Origin: an uncultured Bacteroidota bacterium
GTDB lineage: Bacteria; Bacteroidota; Bacteroidia; Flavobacteriales; Flavobacteriaceae
Assembly: GCA_903913315.1 (NCBI GenBank)
Contig: CAIWKX010000109.1
Coordinates: 1 to 39,121, forward strand
DNA length: 39,121 nucleotides
Direction of reading: 5' to 3'
Part shown: positions 1-8,652 of the stretch, in pieces
Position numbering within the stretch: position 1 is the first letter of the stretch
How the letters are laid out: every line of letters begins with the position of its first letter
Translations under genes and position numbers: made by a program
Notes under the pieces: generated by a model
Databases searched by the model: none
What the model was told of the DNA's origin: nothing
Seen by the model: only the letters and a program-made list of their open reading frames with translations

Positions 1-490
1 AAGGAGAACCAACAATAGTACTCGGACTTCCGCTAATGGTTACAGTATTTCCTGCAACAGTAGCGGTTACTCCAGTAGGTAAACCAGTTATGGTAGCCCC
101 TGTTGCGGTACCTCCAAAAGTATACGTAATAGGCGTTATCGCTGAGTTGATACAGACCGTTTGTGCTGAAGTGGCTGTAGCAGAAGTTAATGCTAGTGTC
201 GCTAATGGATTAACAGTAATAGTTCCCGTTAAAGAAGGAGTACCACAATTTCCTCCCGTCGTAGTAACGGTATAAGTAAAAGGAGAACCAACAGAAGTGC
301 TTGGACTTCCGCTAATAGTAACCGTTGTTCCTGCAACAGCAGCCGTTACTCCAGTAGGCAATCCTGTTACGGTAGCTCCCGTAGCGGTACCACCAAAAGT
401 ATAGGTGATTGGCGTAATCACTGAATTAATACAAAGTGTTTGTGTTGAAGTAGCTGCAGCAGAAGTTAAGGCTAGCGTAGCTAATGGACT
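1..490 (-). repeat. 279-bp in-frame repeat encoding PKD-like domains
   Basis: The sequence around 2-60 recurs around 281-339 with few changes, a period of 279 bp or 93 codons. One full copy (490 down to 212) and part of a second (211 down to 1) are visible. Each encodes a domain beginning LALTSA, with TQTLCINS near its start and FTYTVTTTGGNCG near its end. The array probably continues beyond the left edge. Confidence 0.85.
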
Positions 491-2422
491 TACAACCACT
501 TGTATTAATTGATAAGGTCTACAAGTTGGATCTGCAGGTGCTGGATTAGCAATTGCATAAACATAATATGTACCTACCGTATTGGGTAAAGAACCTGCAC
601 TACCTAAAACTGGTGCATCATAAGTCGCGACATTGGTAGTTGGAGTAACATTTCCAAGAAGAATTCCACCAGTGTACATCGCATTCCCAGCTTGAGCTGT
701 AGTAAAATAAACATAGGAAATTGTATTAGCACCTATAGCTGATGTTGAAACAGAAAAAGGTGTTGGATCAGCGCCAATACATAATGTTTGATTAGTGGAC
801 GGAGTTGTAATTGTAGGACACGCTAAAGCTGTACAAGTAAATGAGGCTGGTATAAAACAAGTTCCAGCACCTCCAACAGGAGTCAGAGTAATAGTAACAC
901 TTTCACCCGAGGTCAATCCAGAAACTGAATAAGTAGTTACATTTCCAATAGAACCAACATTAACAATTGGATTAGCTCCCACTTGATAAGAAACGGTATA
1001 GTCTGTGGTTCCAACCAAAGCAGTCCAATTGAATTGAACTGATGTTACAGTTGCAGCACCACAAGTAATTACTGGAGGGATATTATTTGAATAAATCAAA
1101 TGAAAAGACCTAGTTTCAACACAATGTTGTCCTGACCAATTATCTTGAATCGCAGCCCAAATAACCTCTCCATTAACTCCAGGATAGGTAGTTAAATTTG
1201 CAATTGGGTTACTTAAACTTTGGGCATTAGCTAAAGTGTGATAATAGCTAATACTATAATCTGTAGCAGCAGAACCATTAAGAATTATAGGAGTATTTGA
1301 TGACAAATTAAAAGTCGATCCCGTACATACTGTTAAATCAGGAGGATTAGCAATAGGCATGGCTGGTAAATATTCTAATTTCATACAAGCTGTTTGCGGA
1401 CAAGTATAACCAGCTGGAATAGCTGTAACGCAATACGTTCCCGGTTGAGTGGCTGTAAAACAAGAAGTTGTTCCTGGTAAAGCAACACCATTTAAAGTCC
1501 AGCTATGTGTAACTGTATTTGGTAAACCAGTACAAATTTGAACTGGTGTTCCAGGACAAGGCGCTGTATGATTAGCTACTAATTGATCATTAGGCAGCGT
1601 AAATGCACCTGTACTAAAACTATTTTGTTGTAAAAATACAGCGGAATCGTATTCATTATCACTAACATTAGCAATAACTAATTTTATATGATAGGTTTGT
1701 CCACATTGTAAAGTTGCTATAGCAGCAATAACAGAAGTAAAGCCATCATACTGAATGGTAGGATTTGCGAGTGGTGTCGTACCATCTCCATTATTAACAT
1801 AATAAGAAGAATTTGTAGTAGTATTAACGGTATCAATAGAAATTGGAGTTGCAGTTCCAGGAACCACGGCAATATTTGCAGCTCCACCAGTATAAGGGCC
1901 TACTATTCCAGGACCACTGATAAAAAATCCAAATACATCATTAAAGCCAGTATCAACCCATTCTAAATATTCTTCAGATGCAAAAACAAAATTAAAACTT
2001 AAACTTGTACCTTGCGGAATAAAATCAAATTCTAATGAGGCTTTATCTTTAACCTGAGTTGCTGTCAAACTTGCCAAAGCTGCCAAATCAGCATCACCTG
2101 TTTGTGGATTTGCTGGCATTTGTGATGCGCTACCTGTATTATTTGGTCCAACTGCTATTTGTGCATTTCCAGTAGTCAACAACACACCCGAAGTGATCCC
2201 AATGTTAGTTGTATTTCCATTAGAAAAATAAGCAACTTGATCACTAATTGTGGTAGCTCCTGCAGCAGTCCCATTGAATTTAATATTAGTAGCTGTTACT
2301 CCCGCACCAAGTAAAACGTTTTGCACTAATTGAGCAGGTGTTTGTGTAGTGTTATTTACAATCAACTGACCGTGAATAATATTAACCGAAACAAAAGTTA
2401 AAAAAAGTAATAGTTTTTTCAT
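1..2422 (-). CDS. Secreted surface protein with choice-of-anchor L domain and PKD-like repeats (partial, N-terminal 807 residues)
   Basis: The frame is open from an ATG at 2422 to the left edge of the window, so the C-terminus is missing. The translation begins with a Sec signal peptide (MKKLLLFLTFVSVNIIHGQ, likely cleaved before Gln). Residues about 20-245 resemble the choice-of-anchor L domain, including the segment FNFVFASEEYLEWVD. After this come Ig/PKD-like beta domains with paired cysteines, an FN3-like stretch, and from about residue 645 a 93-residue repeat starting at LALTSA. In Bacteroidetes such proteins are normally exported by the type IX secretion system and carry a C-terminal sorting domain; that end is outside the window, so T9SS export is inference. 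Likely a cell-surface adhesin-like protein. It is divergent from the NifU-type gene, with 133 bp between the two starts. Confidence 0.85.
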   Translation of the reverse strand, partial: MKKLLLFLTFVSVNIIHGQLIVNNTTQTPAQLVQNVLLGAGVTATNIKFNGTAAGATTISDQVAYFSNGNTTNIGITSGVLLTTGNAQIAVGPNNTGSASQMPANPQTGDADLAALASLTATQVKDKASLEFDFIPQGTSLSFNFVFASEEYLEWVDTGFNDVFGFFISGPGIVGPYTGGAANIAVVPGTATPISIDTVNTTTNSSYYVNNGDGTTPLANPTIQYDGFTSVIAAIATLQCGQTYHIKLVIANVSDNEYDSAVFLQQNSFSTGAFTLPNDQLVANHTAPCPGTPVQICTGLPNTVTHSWTLNGVALPGTTSCFTATQPGTYCVTAIPAGYTCPQTACMKLEYLPAMPIANPPDLTVCTGSTFNLSSNTPIILNGSAATDYSISYYHTLANAQSLSNPIANLTTYPGVNGEVIWAAIQDNWSGQHCVETRSFHLIYSNNIPPVITCGAATVTSVQFNWTALVGTTDYTVSYQVGANPIVNVGSIGNVTTYSVSGLTSGESVTITLTPVGGAGTCFIPASFTCTALACPTITTPSTNQTLCIGADPTPFSVSTSAIGANTISYVYFTTAQAGNAMYTGGILLGNVTPTTNVATYDAPVLGSAGSLPNTVGTYYVYAIANPAPADPTCRPYQLIQVVVSPLATLALTSAAATSTQTLCINSVITPITYTFGGTATGATVTGLPTGVTAAVAGTTVTISGSPSTSVGSPFTYTVTTTGGNCGTPSLTGTITVNPLATLALTSATATSAQTVCINSAITPITYTFGGTATGATITGLPTGVTATVAGNTVTISGSPSTIVGSP

Positions 2423-2495
2423 TTTTTAATAGATAAAACAAACATAATTTTCTCATTATACAACGCAGAAAATGTTAATTAATTGTTTAAAAACC

Positions 2496-2503
2496 CAAAT
2501 ATA
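2496..2503 (-). promoter_or_regulatory. Bacteroidetes -7 box for the surface-protein gene
   Basis: Read on the minus strand this is TATATTTG, a full match to the TAnnTTTG consensus, 74-81 bp before the ATG at 2422. No TTG -33 element sits at the usual 17-23 bp spacing, so the assignment rests on the -7 box and its position. Confidence 0.5.
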
Positions 2504-2526
2504 AACCATCTCGCAAAAAAGTTTGT

Positions 2527-2534
2527 TAAATTTG
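2527..2534 (+). promoter_or_regulatory. Bacteroidetes -7 box for the NifU-type gene
   Basis: TAAATTTG matches TAnnTTTG and lies 22-29 bp before the ATG at 2556. Its position argues against the upstream TTG at 2523 as the start codon, because the promoter would then be inside the gene. No clear -33 TTG is seen. Confidence 0.55.
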
Positions 2535-2555
2535 TCAAAAATTAAGCAAATTATA

Positions 2556-3452
2556 ATGAAAATCAATATAAAAGAAACCCAAAACCCTACTATTCTGAAA
2601 TTTGAATTCCCTGATTTTATAACTCAAAATGAGAGTTTCGAATATAAAAATATTGATGAAGCTAAAAACTCTCCTTTAGCGCAACAACTGTTCTATTTAC
2701 CCTTTGTAAAAACGGTATATATCTCAGGAAATTTTATTGCTATTGAACGTTTCAGTATCGTAGATTGGAACGATGTTAAAGACGCTGTTGCAGAACAGAT
2801 AGAAGACTATGTAAAAAATGGTGGTACCATAATTATTGAAGATATTCTAAGACCTAAAAAAGCAGCCTTAACTGTCTATGGTGAGACTACTCCTAATCCG
2901 TCAACGCTAAAATTTGTAGTGAGCAGACGATTGACAAAAACAGCTTTTGAATTTAAGAATATTGATGAAACTACTCCTTCTCCATTGGCAAAAGAACTTT
3001 TTCAATTCCCTTATGTGAAAGAAGTTTTTATAGACGAGAATTATATTTCAGTGACAAAATATGATGTGGTAACATGGGAAGAAATCACTTTAGAAGTGCG
3101 CACTTTTATCAGACAATTTATTGAAAATGGGGGCACTGTTATTGATGAAACACATGTTGTAGAAGATGCAAAACAAGAGAAACAACAAATCAAGAACTTC
3201 GATACCCTAGATACAACCTCGCAGCAAATAATCAATATTCTGGAAGAATATGTAAAGCCAGCGGTGGCAGCCGATGGCGGGAATATTCTTTTTGATTCTT
3301 ATGATGCAACCGAAAAGCGAGTAAAAGTGATCCTTCAAGGGTCATGTAATGGTTGCCCATCCTCTACTTTTACCCTTAAAAATGGAATCGAAAACATGCT
3401 AAAAGACATGCTAAAAGACAATGATATTATTGTAGAAGCATTGAACGCATAA
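2556..3452 (+). CDS. NifU family Fe-S cluster scaffold/carrier with duplicated Nfu N-terminal domain
   Basis: A 298-residue protein. Residues about 1-95 and 105-200 are two related copies of the Nfu_N scaffold domain; the first contains the phrase NPTILKFEF and the second NPSTLKFVV, each followed by similar LA-LF--P-VK-V motifs. The C-terminal NifU domain (about 225-298) has the cluster-binding CxxC at C264 and C267 (GSCNGCPSS). The family assembles or carries Fe-S clusters in the cytoplasm. The ATG at 2556 is preferred over the in-frame TTG at 2523 because a TAnnTTTG box lies between them. A two-copy Nfu_N layout is known in Bacteroidetes homologues as far as I recall. Confidence 0.9.
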   Translation: MKINIKETQNPTILKFEFPDFITQNESFEYKNIDEAKNSPLAQQLFYLPFVKTVYISGNFIAIERFSIVDWNDVKDAVAEQIEDYVKNGGTIIIEDILRPKKAALTVYGETTPNPSTLKFVVSRRLTKTAFEFKNIDETTPSPLAKELFQFPYVKEVFIDENYISVTKYDVVTWEEITLEVRTFIRQFIENGGTVIDETHVVEDAKQEKQQIKNFDTLDTTSQQIINILEEYVKPAVAADGGNILFDSYDATEKRVKVILQGSCNGCPSSTFTLKNGIENMLKDMLKDNDIIVEALNA

Positions 3453-3527
3453 CTAGTTAAAATACATTCATTTATCCTATTGAGGATTAACCTACGTTAT
3501 TTTTATAAACCAATAACCAAACCACTC

Positions 3528-5294
3528 ATGAAAAAAATTAAAGTAATTGCTTCACTCCTATTTCTTTCACTCTTTTTTGTGCATTGTAAATCTGATAATA
3601 AAATTGTTGATTTTAAAAAATTAACCGATAGTTATTTTGACGAAAAAAATGCACTTAATCCATTAGACGCCACGGTAAATGGTCAAAAGGAATACAACGA
3701 CCAATTGGTTTTTGAAATGACGGATTCTTATAGAAAAAAAGAAGCTGATTTTTTCGATAAATACCAAGCGGAACTTGCTACAATCGATAAAGAAAAACTA
3801 TCCACAGAAGAATTAAATAGTTATGAAATTATCAAATGGGAAATCGAAGTAGGTAAAGAAGTCTTAAAACAACCTACTAATCTAATGCCTATTCACCAGT
3901 TTTGGGGCACCCATTTAACGATGTCACAATTTGCGAGTGGTTCAGCGGCACAACCTTTCAAAACGGAAAAAGACTACAGAAACTTTCTGAAAAGAATGGA
4001 TTTATATGCGGTTTGGATAGACTCTGCTATGGTGTATATGAAAAAAGGAATGGCAAAAGGATTGGTCTTACCTAAATCCTTAACGATAAAAGTAATCCCA
4101 CAATTCGAAGAAATTGTAACTTCAAAAGTAGAAGACAATTTGTTTTATTCTACCCTAAAAACATTCCCGGCTAGTTTTACAGAAGCACAAAAAAGTAGTT
4201 TGACTAAAGAATATACTACAACCATCCAAGAGAAGTTAATGCCACAATACCAAAAGATGATTGCGTTCCTTAAAGGGGAATACCTACCGGCTTCAAGAAG
4301 CACGAGTGGTATTGGTAGCATTCCAAATGGAAAAGAAATGTATAGGGCTTATGTAAAACAATGGACAACTACCAACAAAACGCCGGAAGAAATTCATGAG
4401 ATTGGTTTAAAAGAAGTGGCACGATTGAATGCCGAAATGGAAAAAGTGAAAGAGCAAGTGGGCTTTAAAGGGACCTTAAAAGAATTTCTTAATGACGTTA
4501 GAAACAAAAAGGAGCTAAAACCATTCACCAAACCAGAAGAAGTATTGGCTCATTTCCAAAAGATTTATGAAACCATAAAACCAAATGTAGACAAACTATT
4601 CTCACTGCAACCTAAAACCAAATTTGAGATTAGAAGAACCGAATCTTTCCGAGAAAAAACAGCTAGTGCGGAATATATCCAAGGGGCTGTGGATGGATCT
4701 CGACCAGGAATATTTTATGTACCCATACCCAATGCCAAAGAATATAATGTGCTAGAAGATGAAGATTTATTCTTGCATGAGGCCATTCCAGGGCATCATT
4801 TTCAAATGTCATTACAGCAAGAAAATACTAGCTTACCTAACTTTAGACGATACAATTGGTTTGGAGCCTACGGTGAAGGTTGGGCTTTATACACTGAAAG
4901 TTTAGGAAAAGAATTGGGCTTATACAAAGACCCATATCAGTATTTAGGGATGTTGAATGATGAAATTCACAGAGCAATTCGTTTGGTGGTGGATACTGGT
5001 ATTCACTCTAAAGGATGGACACGCGAACAAGCTATTCACTATTCATTAGATAATGAAGCCGAAAGTGAAGCGAGTATTACCTCAGAAGTGGAACGCTATA
5101 TGGCAATTCCAGGGCAAGCGTTATCGTATAAAATTGGGCAATTGAAAATTATTGAATTGCGACATAAAGCAGAAAAAGAGTTAGGATCTAAATTTGATAT
5201 TAGAAAATTCCATGCTAAAGTATTAGAGTCGGGAGTGATGCCACTCGCTTTGCTAGAAAAGAAAATTGAGGATTGGATTCAAACTGCCAAATAA
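3528..5294 (+). CDS. DUF885 family lipoprotein, probable metallopeptidase
   Basis: A 588-residue protein counted from the ATG at 3528. The in-frame TTG at 3480 would put 16 charged residues before the signal peptide, so it is not used. The N-terminus MKKIKVIASLLFLSLFFVHC is a lipoprotein signal with the lipidated Cys at residue 20, although the lipobox is weak. The DUF885 signature HEAIPGHHFQ is at about 417-426: H417-E418 and H423/H424 form an HExxxxHH-type metal site. A second conserved block, YGEGWALYTE, follows. The family is thought to comprise zinc peptidases; the substrate is unknown. The gene ends in a bidirectional terminator shared with the convergent gene at 5328. Confidence 0.88.
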   Translation: MKKIKVIASLLFLSLFFVHCKSDNKIVDFKKLTDSYFDEKNALNPLDATVNGQKEYNDQLVFEMTDSYRKKEADFFDKYQAELATIDKEKLSTEELNSYEIIKWEIEVGKEVLKQPTNLMPIHQFWGTHLTMSQFASGSAAQPFKTEKDYRNFLKRMDLYAVWIDSAMVYMKKGMAKGLVLPKSLTIKVIPQFEEIVTSKVEDNLFYSTLKTFPASFTEAQKSSLTKEYTTTIQEKLMPQYQKMIAFLKGEYLPASRSTSGIGSIPNGKEMYRAYVKQWTTTNKTPEEIHEIGLKEVARLNAEMEKVKEQVGFKGTLKEFLNDVRNKKELKPFTKPEEVLAHFQKIYETIKPNVDKLFSLQPKTKFEIRRTESFREKTASAEYIQGAVDGSRPGIFYVPIPNAKEYNVLEDEDLFLHEAIPGHHFQMSLQQENTSLPNFRRYNWFGAYGEGWALYTESLGKELGLYKDPYQYLGMLNDEIHRAIRLVVDTGIHSKGWTREQAIHYSLDNEAESEASITSEVERYMAIPGQALSYKIGQLKIIELRHKAEKELGSKFDIRKFHAKVLESGVMPLALLEKKIEDWIQTAK

Positions 5295-5297
5295 TTT

Positions 5298-5329
5298 AAA
5301 AGGTCTTTCGTAATGAAAGACCTTTTTTT
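5298..5329. terminator. Bidirectional intrinsic terminator
   Basis: AGGTCTTTC (5301-5309) and GAAAGACCT (5315-5323) form a 9-bp stem with a 5-nt loop, flanked by A and T runs that serve both strands. It lies between the stops of two convergent genes and touches the stop codon of the minus-strand gene. Confidence 0.88.
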
Positions 5330-6104
5330 AAGTGGTTGCTTCAGCTGAAGGCTTGATGCTTATCGGTTTGCCATCAATGTCATAGAATTGATAACGGTAT
5401 TTTAATTTGCCATTTAATTCTTCTATATCTACATGCATTTGGTAGAAACCATTATTCCATTCTACAATAATGTCAAAATAATAATCCCCTACTCCAAAAC
5501 TTGAGGGCAAATTGCTAACATAGACCAGTTTCTTAGACTTTAGATTTAAGGTACTGGTTTCTATATTATTGTATGCACCCACATCTTCATTGTCAAAAGT
5601 TCTACCCATGTATTTGTATTCTTTTGCTTTTTTCTTTTGCTTGCCTTCTTTGGGGTCGTTGTAGATATCTTTAACCGAAAAAATCACATCCTTAAGAGAG
5701 AACTTACCCGCATTGACCAAAGAGAACTTTAATTGATGAATGTACATCATTCGTTGGTTCTTTTTTCGGGGTTTGTCGTCGTCGGATATATCGGCGCCTT
5801 CGCCCAAATCAGTGTCTTTGATTTCAACAATAGGAATGTTTTGTTCGATGAGTTGCGGAGAAACATGTTGTTTTGATACTTCTGGAGCGTCATGGGTAAC
5901 GGGAGCCTGCTCTTTGGTTTCTTTTATTTCATCGTTTAGTATATCAATTTTCTTGTTGGCAATATTTATTTCGGTTTCACTTTTAACATCCAAATCGTTG
6001 TTATTGCTCGATTTGTACAATGAGAAAAGTGCACCTGTAATTAAAACAAATCCAATAAACGCCAATATAAGTGCTGTCATAGAAGAATTCTTTTTCATTC
6101 CCAT
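5328..6104 (-). CDS. Membrane-anchored protein of unknown function
   Basis: 258 residues from the first ATG, or 256 from the third codon, also ATG. Residues about 10-30 form one hydrophobic helix after a short basic start (MKKNSSMTALILAFIGFVLI), so the protein is probably anchored with its bulk outside the cytoplasm. Residues about 35-110 are acidic and low in complexity. The C-terminal half (about 115-250) is rich in beta-forming and aromatic residues, suggesting a folded domain. I recognise no family. A TAnnTTTG box lies 34-41 bp upstream. It converges with the DUF885 gene and shares its terminator. Confidence 0.75.
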   Translation of the reverse strand: MGMKKNSSMTALILAFIGFVLITGALFSLYKSSNNNDLDVKSETEINIANKKIDILNDEIKETKEQAPVTHDAPEVSKQHVSPQLIEQNIPIVEIKDTDLGEGADISDDDKPRKKNQRMMYIHQLKFSLVNAGKFSLKDVIFSVKDIYNDPKEGKQKKKAKEYKYMGRTFDNEDVGAYNNIETSTLNLKSKKLVYVSNLPSSFGVGDYYFDIIVEWNNGFYQMHVDIEELNGKLKYRYQFYDIDGKPISIKPSAEATT

Positions 6105-6137
6105 AAATTGGTTACGATAGAGATTGAGATAGTTTTA

Positions 6138-6145
6138 CAAAAATA
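6138..6145 (-). promoter_or_regulatory. Bacteroidetes -7 box for the 5328-6104 gene
   Basis: Reads TATTTTTG on the minus strand, matching TAnnTTTG, 34-41 bp before the ATG at 6104. No -33 TTG is evident. Confidence 0.45.
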
Positions 6146-6249
6146 TAGATTCATAGTAAATATATTTCTTTTGTAAAAAATAGTTCTTAACATAGAAATG
6201 AACTGATTTTTTGTTTTCAGGTTTTAAGTTGGGGAGCACGGAGTTATTT

Positions 6250-6330
6250 ACCCACGAAGAACACAAAGGCACTTGACTTAGATTGGGTGCACAAAAGTTG
6301 ACACAAAGTATCACTAAGTTTTTTTTTAAC
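6250..6330. repeat. Dispersed-type repeat related to the element at 37490-37533
   Basis: The sequence CCACGAAGAACACAAAGGCA near 6252 resembles the reverse complement of the element at 37500-37530, whose sense reads CTTTGTGTCTTCGTGGTTAA. Further degenerate copies of ACACAAAG follow at about 6290-6350. Elements of this wording are, from memory, frequent in intergenic DNA of Flavobacterium-type genomes. Confidence 0.5.
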
Positions 6331-6445
6331 ACAAAAGGCACAAAAGATTTTAAATCATTTTATTTAAGACGTAGTACCGAGAAGAACACTATGGTACTTC
6401 GCTTGGATAAAGTGTGGAACCCAAATTGTTGCCAACTTATCACTA

Positions 6446-6484
6446 AATATCCTCTCCCAAGCCTTCTCCGAAGGAGAGGGAGAG
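6446..6484. repeat. REP-like CTCTCC/GGAGAG intergenic element
   Basis: A G+C-rich element in AT-rich DNA, with the wording CTCTCCCAAGCCTTCTCC then GAAGGAGAGGG. It can fold through CCTTCTCC/GGAGA-type pairing. It resembles the CCCTCTCC...GGAGAGGG repeats found between genes in many Bacteroidetes. The copy number in this genome cannot be seen here. Confidence 0.45.
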
Positions 6485-6682
6485 TGTGCATGAAGGGATT
6501 ATGAGGTCATTCTATTTATTTAGGAATGAAAGTTCCACGTTTGCTGTGTCAATTCGACTCAGGAGAAATCTCAATTGGGGTTTATTAAGTAGTTTGTTTA
6601 TAGTTTTTTGTTCATAGGCTTGGGTTTTACAATAAACGGTGGTATTTTAGTGTTGTTTATCGGTGTTTTATGTCTAAATAAC

Positions 6683-6955
6683 GATGGTTCACTCCCGAAC
6701 GTCGATGGTTGAGCCCCGAACGTCGATGGTTCATCCCCGAACGACGATGGTTCACTCCCGAACGACGATGGTTCACTCCCGAACGTCGATGGTTCATCCC
6801 CGAACGTCGATGGTTGAGCCCCGAACGACGATGGTTCACTCCCGAACGTCGATGGTTCATCCCCGAACGTCGATGGTTGAGCCCCGAACGACGAAGGTTG
6901 TGCCCCGAACGAAGATGGTTCATCGAGGGACGTCGATGGTTGAGAATGTCCAAAA
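6683..6955. repeat. 21-bp minisatellite, about 12 copies, with a 63-bp higher-order unit
   Basis: Units start every 21 bp from 6683 to 6914, with a decayed thirteenth at 6935. The consensus is GATGGTT, a variable triplet block (CACT, GAGC or CATC), then CCCGAACG(A/T)C. Units 5-7 (6767-6829) and 8-10 (6830-6892) are identical over 63 bp, showing recent duplication of a three-unit block. The last units (6893 onward) are degenerate. It is much richer in G+C than its surroundings. All frames stay open because 21 is a multiple of three, but no frame has a convincing start, ribosome site or known protein family. Confidence 0.9.
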
Positions 6956-7199
6956 AACTATGTGAACTCCAATAGTGCTGATTAAAAATATTAAAAAATT
7001 ACCATCCTCCTTCTTCATGCCGCGAGTGGGCGTCTTCCATCCTTGGGAGTGCGTCTTACTGTAAAAACTTTTTGAATATTATACAAAATACAAACGGAAT
7101 GCAACAGAAATTATAAAATAATAAATAATTAAAAGCTAATTTTGCTTAATTTTCTATAAATTCACAAACCAAAAATTTTAATTACTTCGTTTAATAGCC

Positions 7200-7565
7200 A
7201 TGAATATTCAACAATTTTATGAATTTTGCCTTTCTAAAAAAGGAGTCACAGAGCATTTCCCTTTTGATGAGGATACTTTGGTTTTTAAAGTTGGCGGTAA
7301 GATGTTTTGTCTTTCTTCTTTGAAAGGATGGGAAAAAGGAACCCCCTCGTTAAACTTAAAATGCGATCCTGAAAGAGCCGAAGAGCTTCGAGCGGAGTAT
7401 GAATCTGTGCATCCTGGCTGGCACATGAGCAAGACGCATTGGAACACGGTAGATTTTAATGGTGATGTTTCTAATAAAATGATGTGCGAGTTAATCAATC
7501 ATTCTTATGATTTGGTTTTCAAAAGTTTGTCTAAAAAATTACAAGCAGAAGTACTTAACGGATAG
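7200..7565 (+). CDS. MmcQ/YjbR family protein
   Basis: 121 residues, the usual length for the family, with a compact CyaY-like fold. Recognisable segments are the N-terminal FCLSKKGVTEHFPFDEDTLVFKV and the C-terminal HMSKTHWNTVDFNG, both typical of MmcQ/YjbR proteins. Members bind DNA in some structural studies, but the cellular role is undefined. It follows the minisatellite spacer, and its stop lies two bases from the stop of the convergent WecA-like gene. No clear promoter was found. Confidence 0.85.
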   Translation: MNIQQFYEFCLSKKGVTEHFPFDEDTLVFKVGGKMFCLSSLKGWEKGTPSLNLKCDPERAEELRAEYESVHPGWHMSKTHWNTVDFNGDVSNKMMCELINHSYDLVFKSLSKKLQAEVLNG

Positions 7566-7567
7566 TT

Positions 7568-8647
7568 TTATTGTTGTTCTAATTTTTTTATAGTGTCACG
7601 CCATTCGTGTAAACTGGCTATCATTAGCAGTAATTTGACAATTACCCAAAATATAACCATGATAGTAACTATAATAATGGTGGTCGAGAAAAAGGAAATC
7701 AATCCGAATCCCACAAAAAATAGAATCATACAAAACAGCACAACAAAAAGAGCTATTTTTTTATGAGTTAACCCTGCCGTGAGCAGCAAATGATGTAAAT
7801 GTGACTTATCTGCTTTAAAAGGAGAGTTGCCTTCTTTTATTCTTCCGACATAAACGCGCAAGGAATCCAAAACTGGGATGGAAAAAAAGGCGACTAAAAT
7901 TAGGAAACCATAGGCATAACCATAGTCTTTGTTGACTTGTTGGTTTTCCATAAATTGTATTCCTAAAGTAACCAAAATAAATCCTAAGAAAAGGGAGCCT
8001 GCATCGCCCATAAATATCTTTTTCTTAGACAAATTGAATTTTAGAAAGCCAATAATTGCTCCAATAAAGATGACACTAATCTTTCCTAAAAAATAATTGT
8101 TGTAAAAAATAGAAGCAATTAAAAACATTGTGAATCCCAATAGCGATAATCCGCCCACCAAGCCATCAACACCATCCATGAGATTAAATGCATTGACCAC
8201 ACCTGTAATTACTAGAATAGTTAGGGCATATTGCATCCAAGTTGAAATTTCATAGATGCCCAATAAGCCAAAAAGTGAGGTAATTCGTGTTCCAGAAAAG
8301 GCAATAATAAAAGATAAAATCAATTGGACGATTAATTTATATTTTGCGCTTATATCTGTTTTGTCATCAATGACACCTACCACCAGAAGGGTGAGACCAG
8401 AAGTTAAAATAGGCAAATATTCTTTTATTATTATTAGTTTATTTCCAGAAACAATCAAGACTAATAGTGTAGTGATGGCAATCGATATTCCTCCCACCAA
8501 AGGAACCGGAGTGGCATGAACTTTTCGGTAATTGGGTTTGTCAACCAAATTAACTTTAATGGCAATATTTTTAATAATAGGAATAAAAATAAGTGCCAAA
8601 ACTAGTGCTAATGACCCTATAAAAAGAAATTCTATACTATTTTTCAT
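7568..8647 (-). CDS. WecA/TagO-like undecaprenyl-phosphate sugar-1-phosphate transferase
   Basis: 359 residues with about ten membrane helices. The family motifs are present: DKPNYRKVH near residue 37, then a proline-rich stretch ending GGI; the catalytic loop NAFNLMDGVDGLVGG near 155; and KKIFMGDAGSLFLGF near 210. These enzymes transfer a sugar 1-phosphate (often GlcNAc or a derivative) from its UDP form to undecaprenyl phosphate on the inner membrane, starting a polysaccharide repeat unit. It is the last gene of the EPS cluster, 5 bp after the DUF1972 glycosyltransferase gene. The exact sugar cannot be read from the sequence. Confidence 0.88.
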   Translation of the reverse strand: MKNSIEFLFIGSLALVLALIFIPIIKNIAIKVNLVDKPNYRKVHATPVPLVGGISIAITTLLVLIVSGNKLIIIKEYLPILTSGLTLLVVGVIDDKTDISAKYKLIVQLILSFIIAFSGTRITSLFGLLGIYEISTWMQYALTILVITGVVNAFNLMDGVDGLVGGLSLLGFTMFLIASIFYNNYFLGKISVIFIGAIIGFLKFNLSKKKIFMGDAGSLFLGFILVTLGIQFMENQQVNKDYGYAYGFLILVAFFSIPVLDSLRVYVGRIKEGNSPFKADKSHLHHLLLTAGLTHKKIALFVVLFCMILFFVGFGLISFFSTTIIIVTIMVIFWVIVKLLLMIASLHEWRDTIKKLEQQ

Positions 8648-8652
8648 AATGA

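Larger units (their letters stand above)
6105..7199. other. Gene-poor spacer of about 1.1 kb
   Basis: No convincing gene is seen. The stretch holds a -7 box near 6140, two probable dispersed repeats (6250-6330 and 6446-6484), the 21-bp minisatellite (6683-6955), a short imperfect direct repeat of GAGTG(GG)CGTCTT near 7025-7061, and AT-rich sequence before the MmcQ-like gene. Open frames here are a by-product of the 21-bp period. Confidence 0.7.

Noticed and set aside
2523..2558. TTG at 2523 as the start of the NifU-type gene
   Set aside because: A TAnnTTTG promoter box (2527-2534) would lie inside the gene, and the protein family starts at the ATG at 2556.
6683..6955. CRISPR array
   Set aside because: Units are directly adjacent with no unique spacers, and no cas genes are nearby.
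6657..6975. Repeat-peptide genes on both strands of the minisatellite
   Set aside because: A 21-bp period keeps every frame open. Starts, ribosome sites and flanking coding signal are missing.
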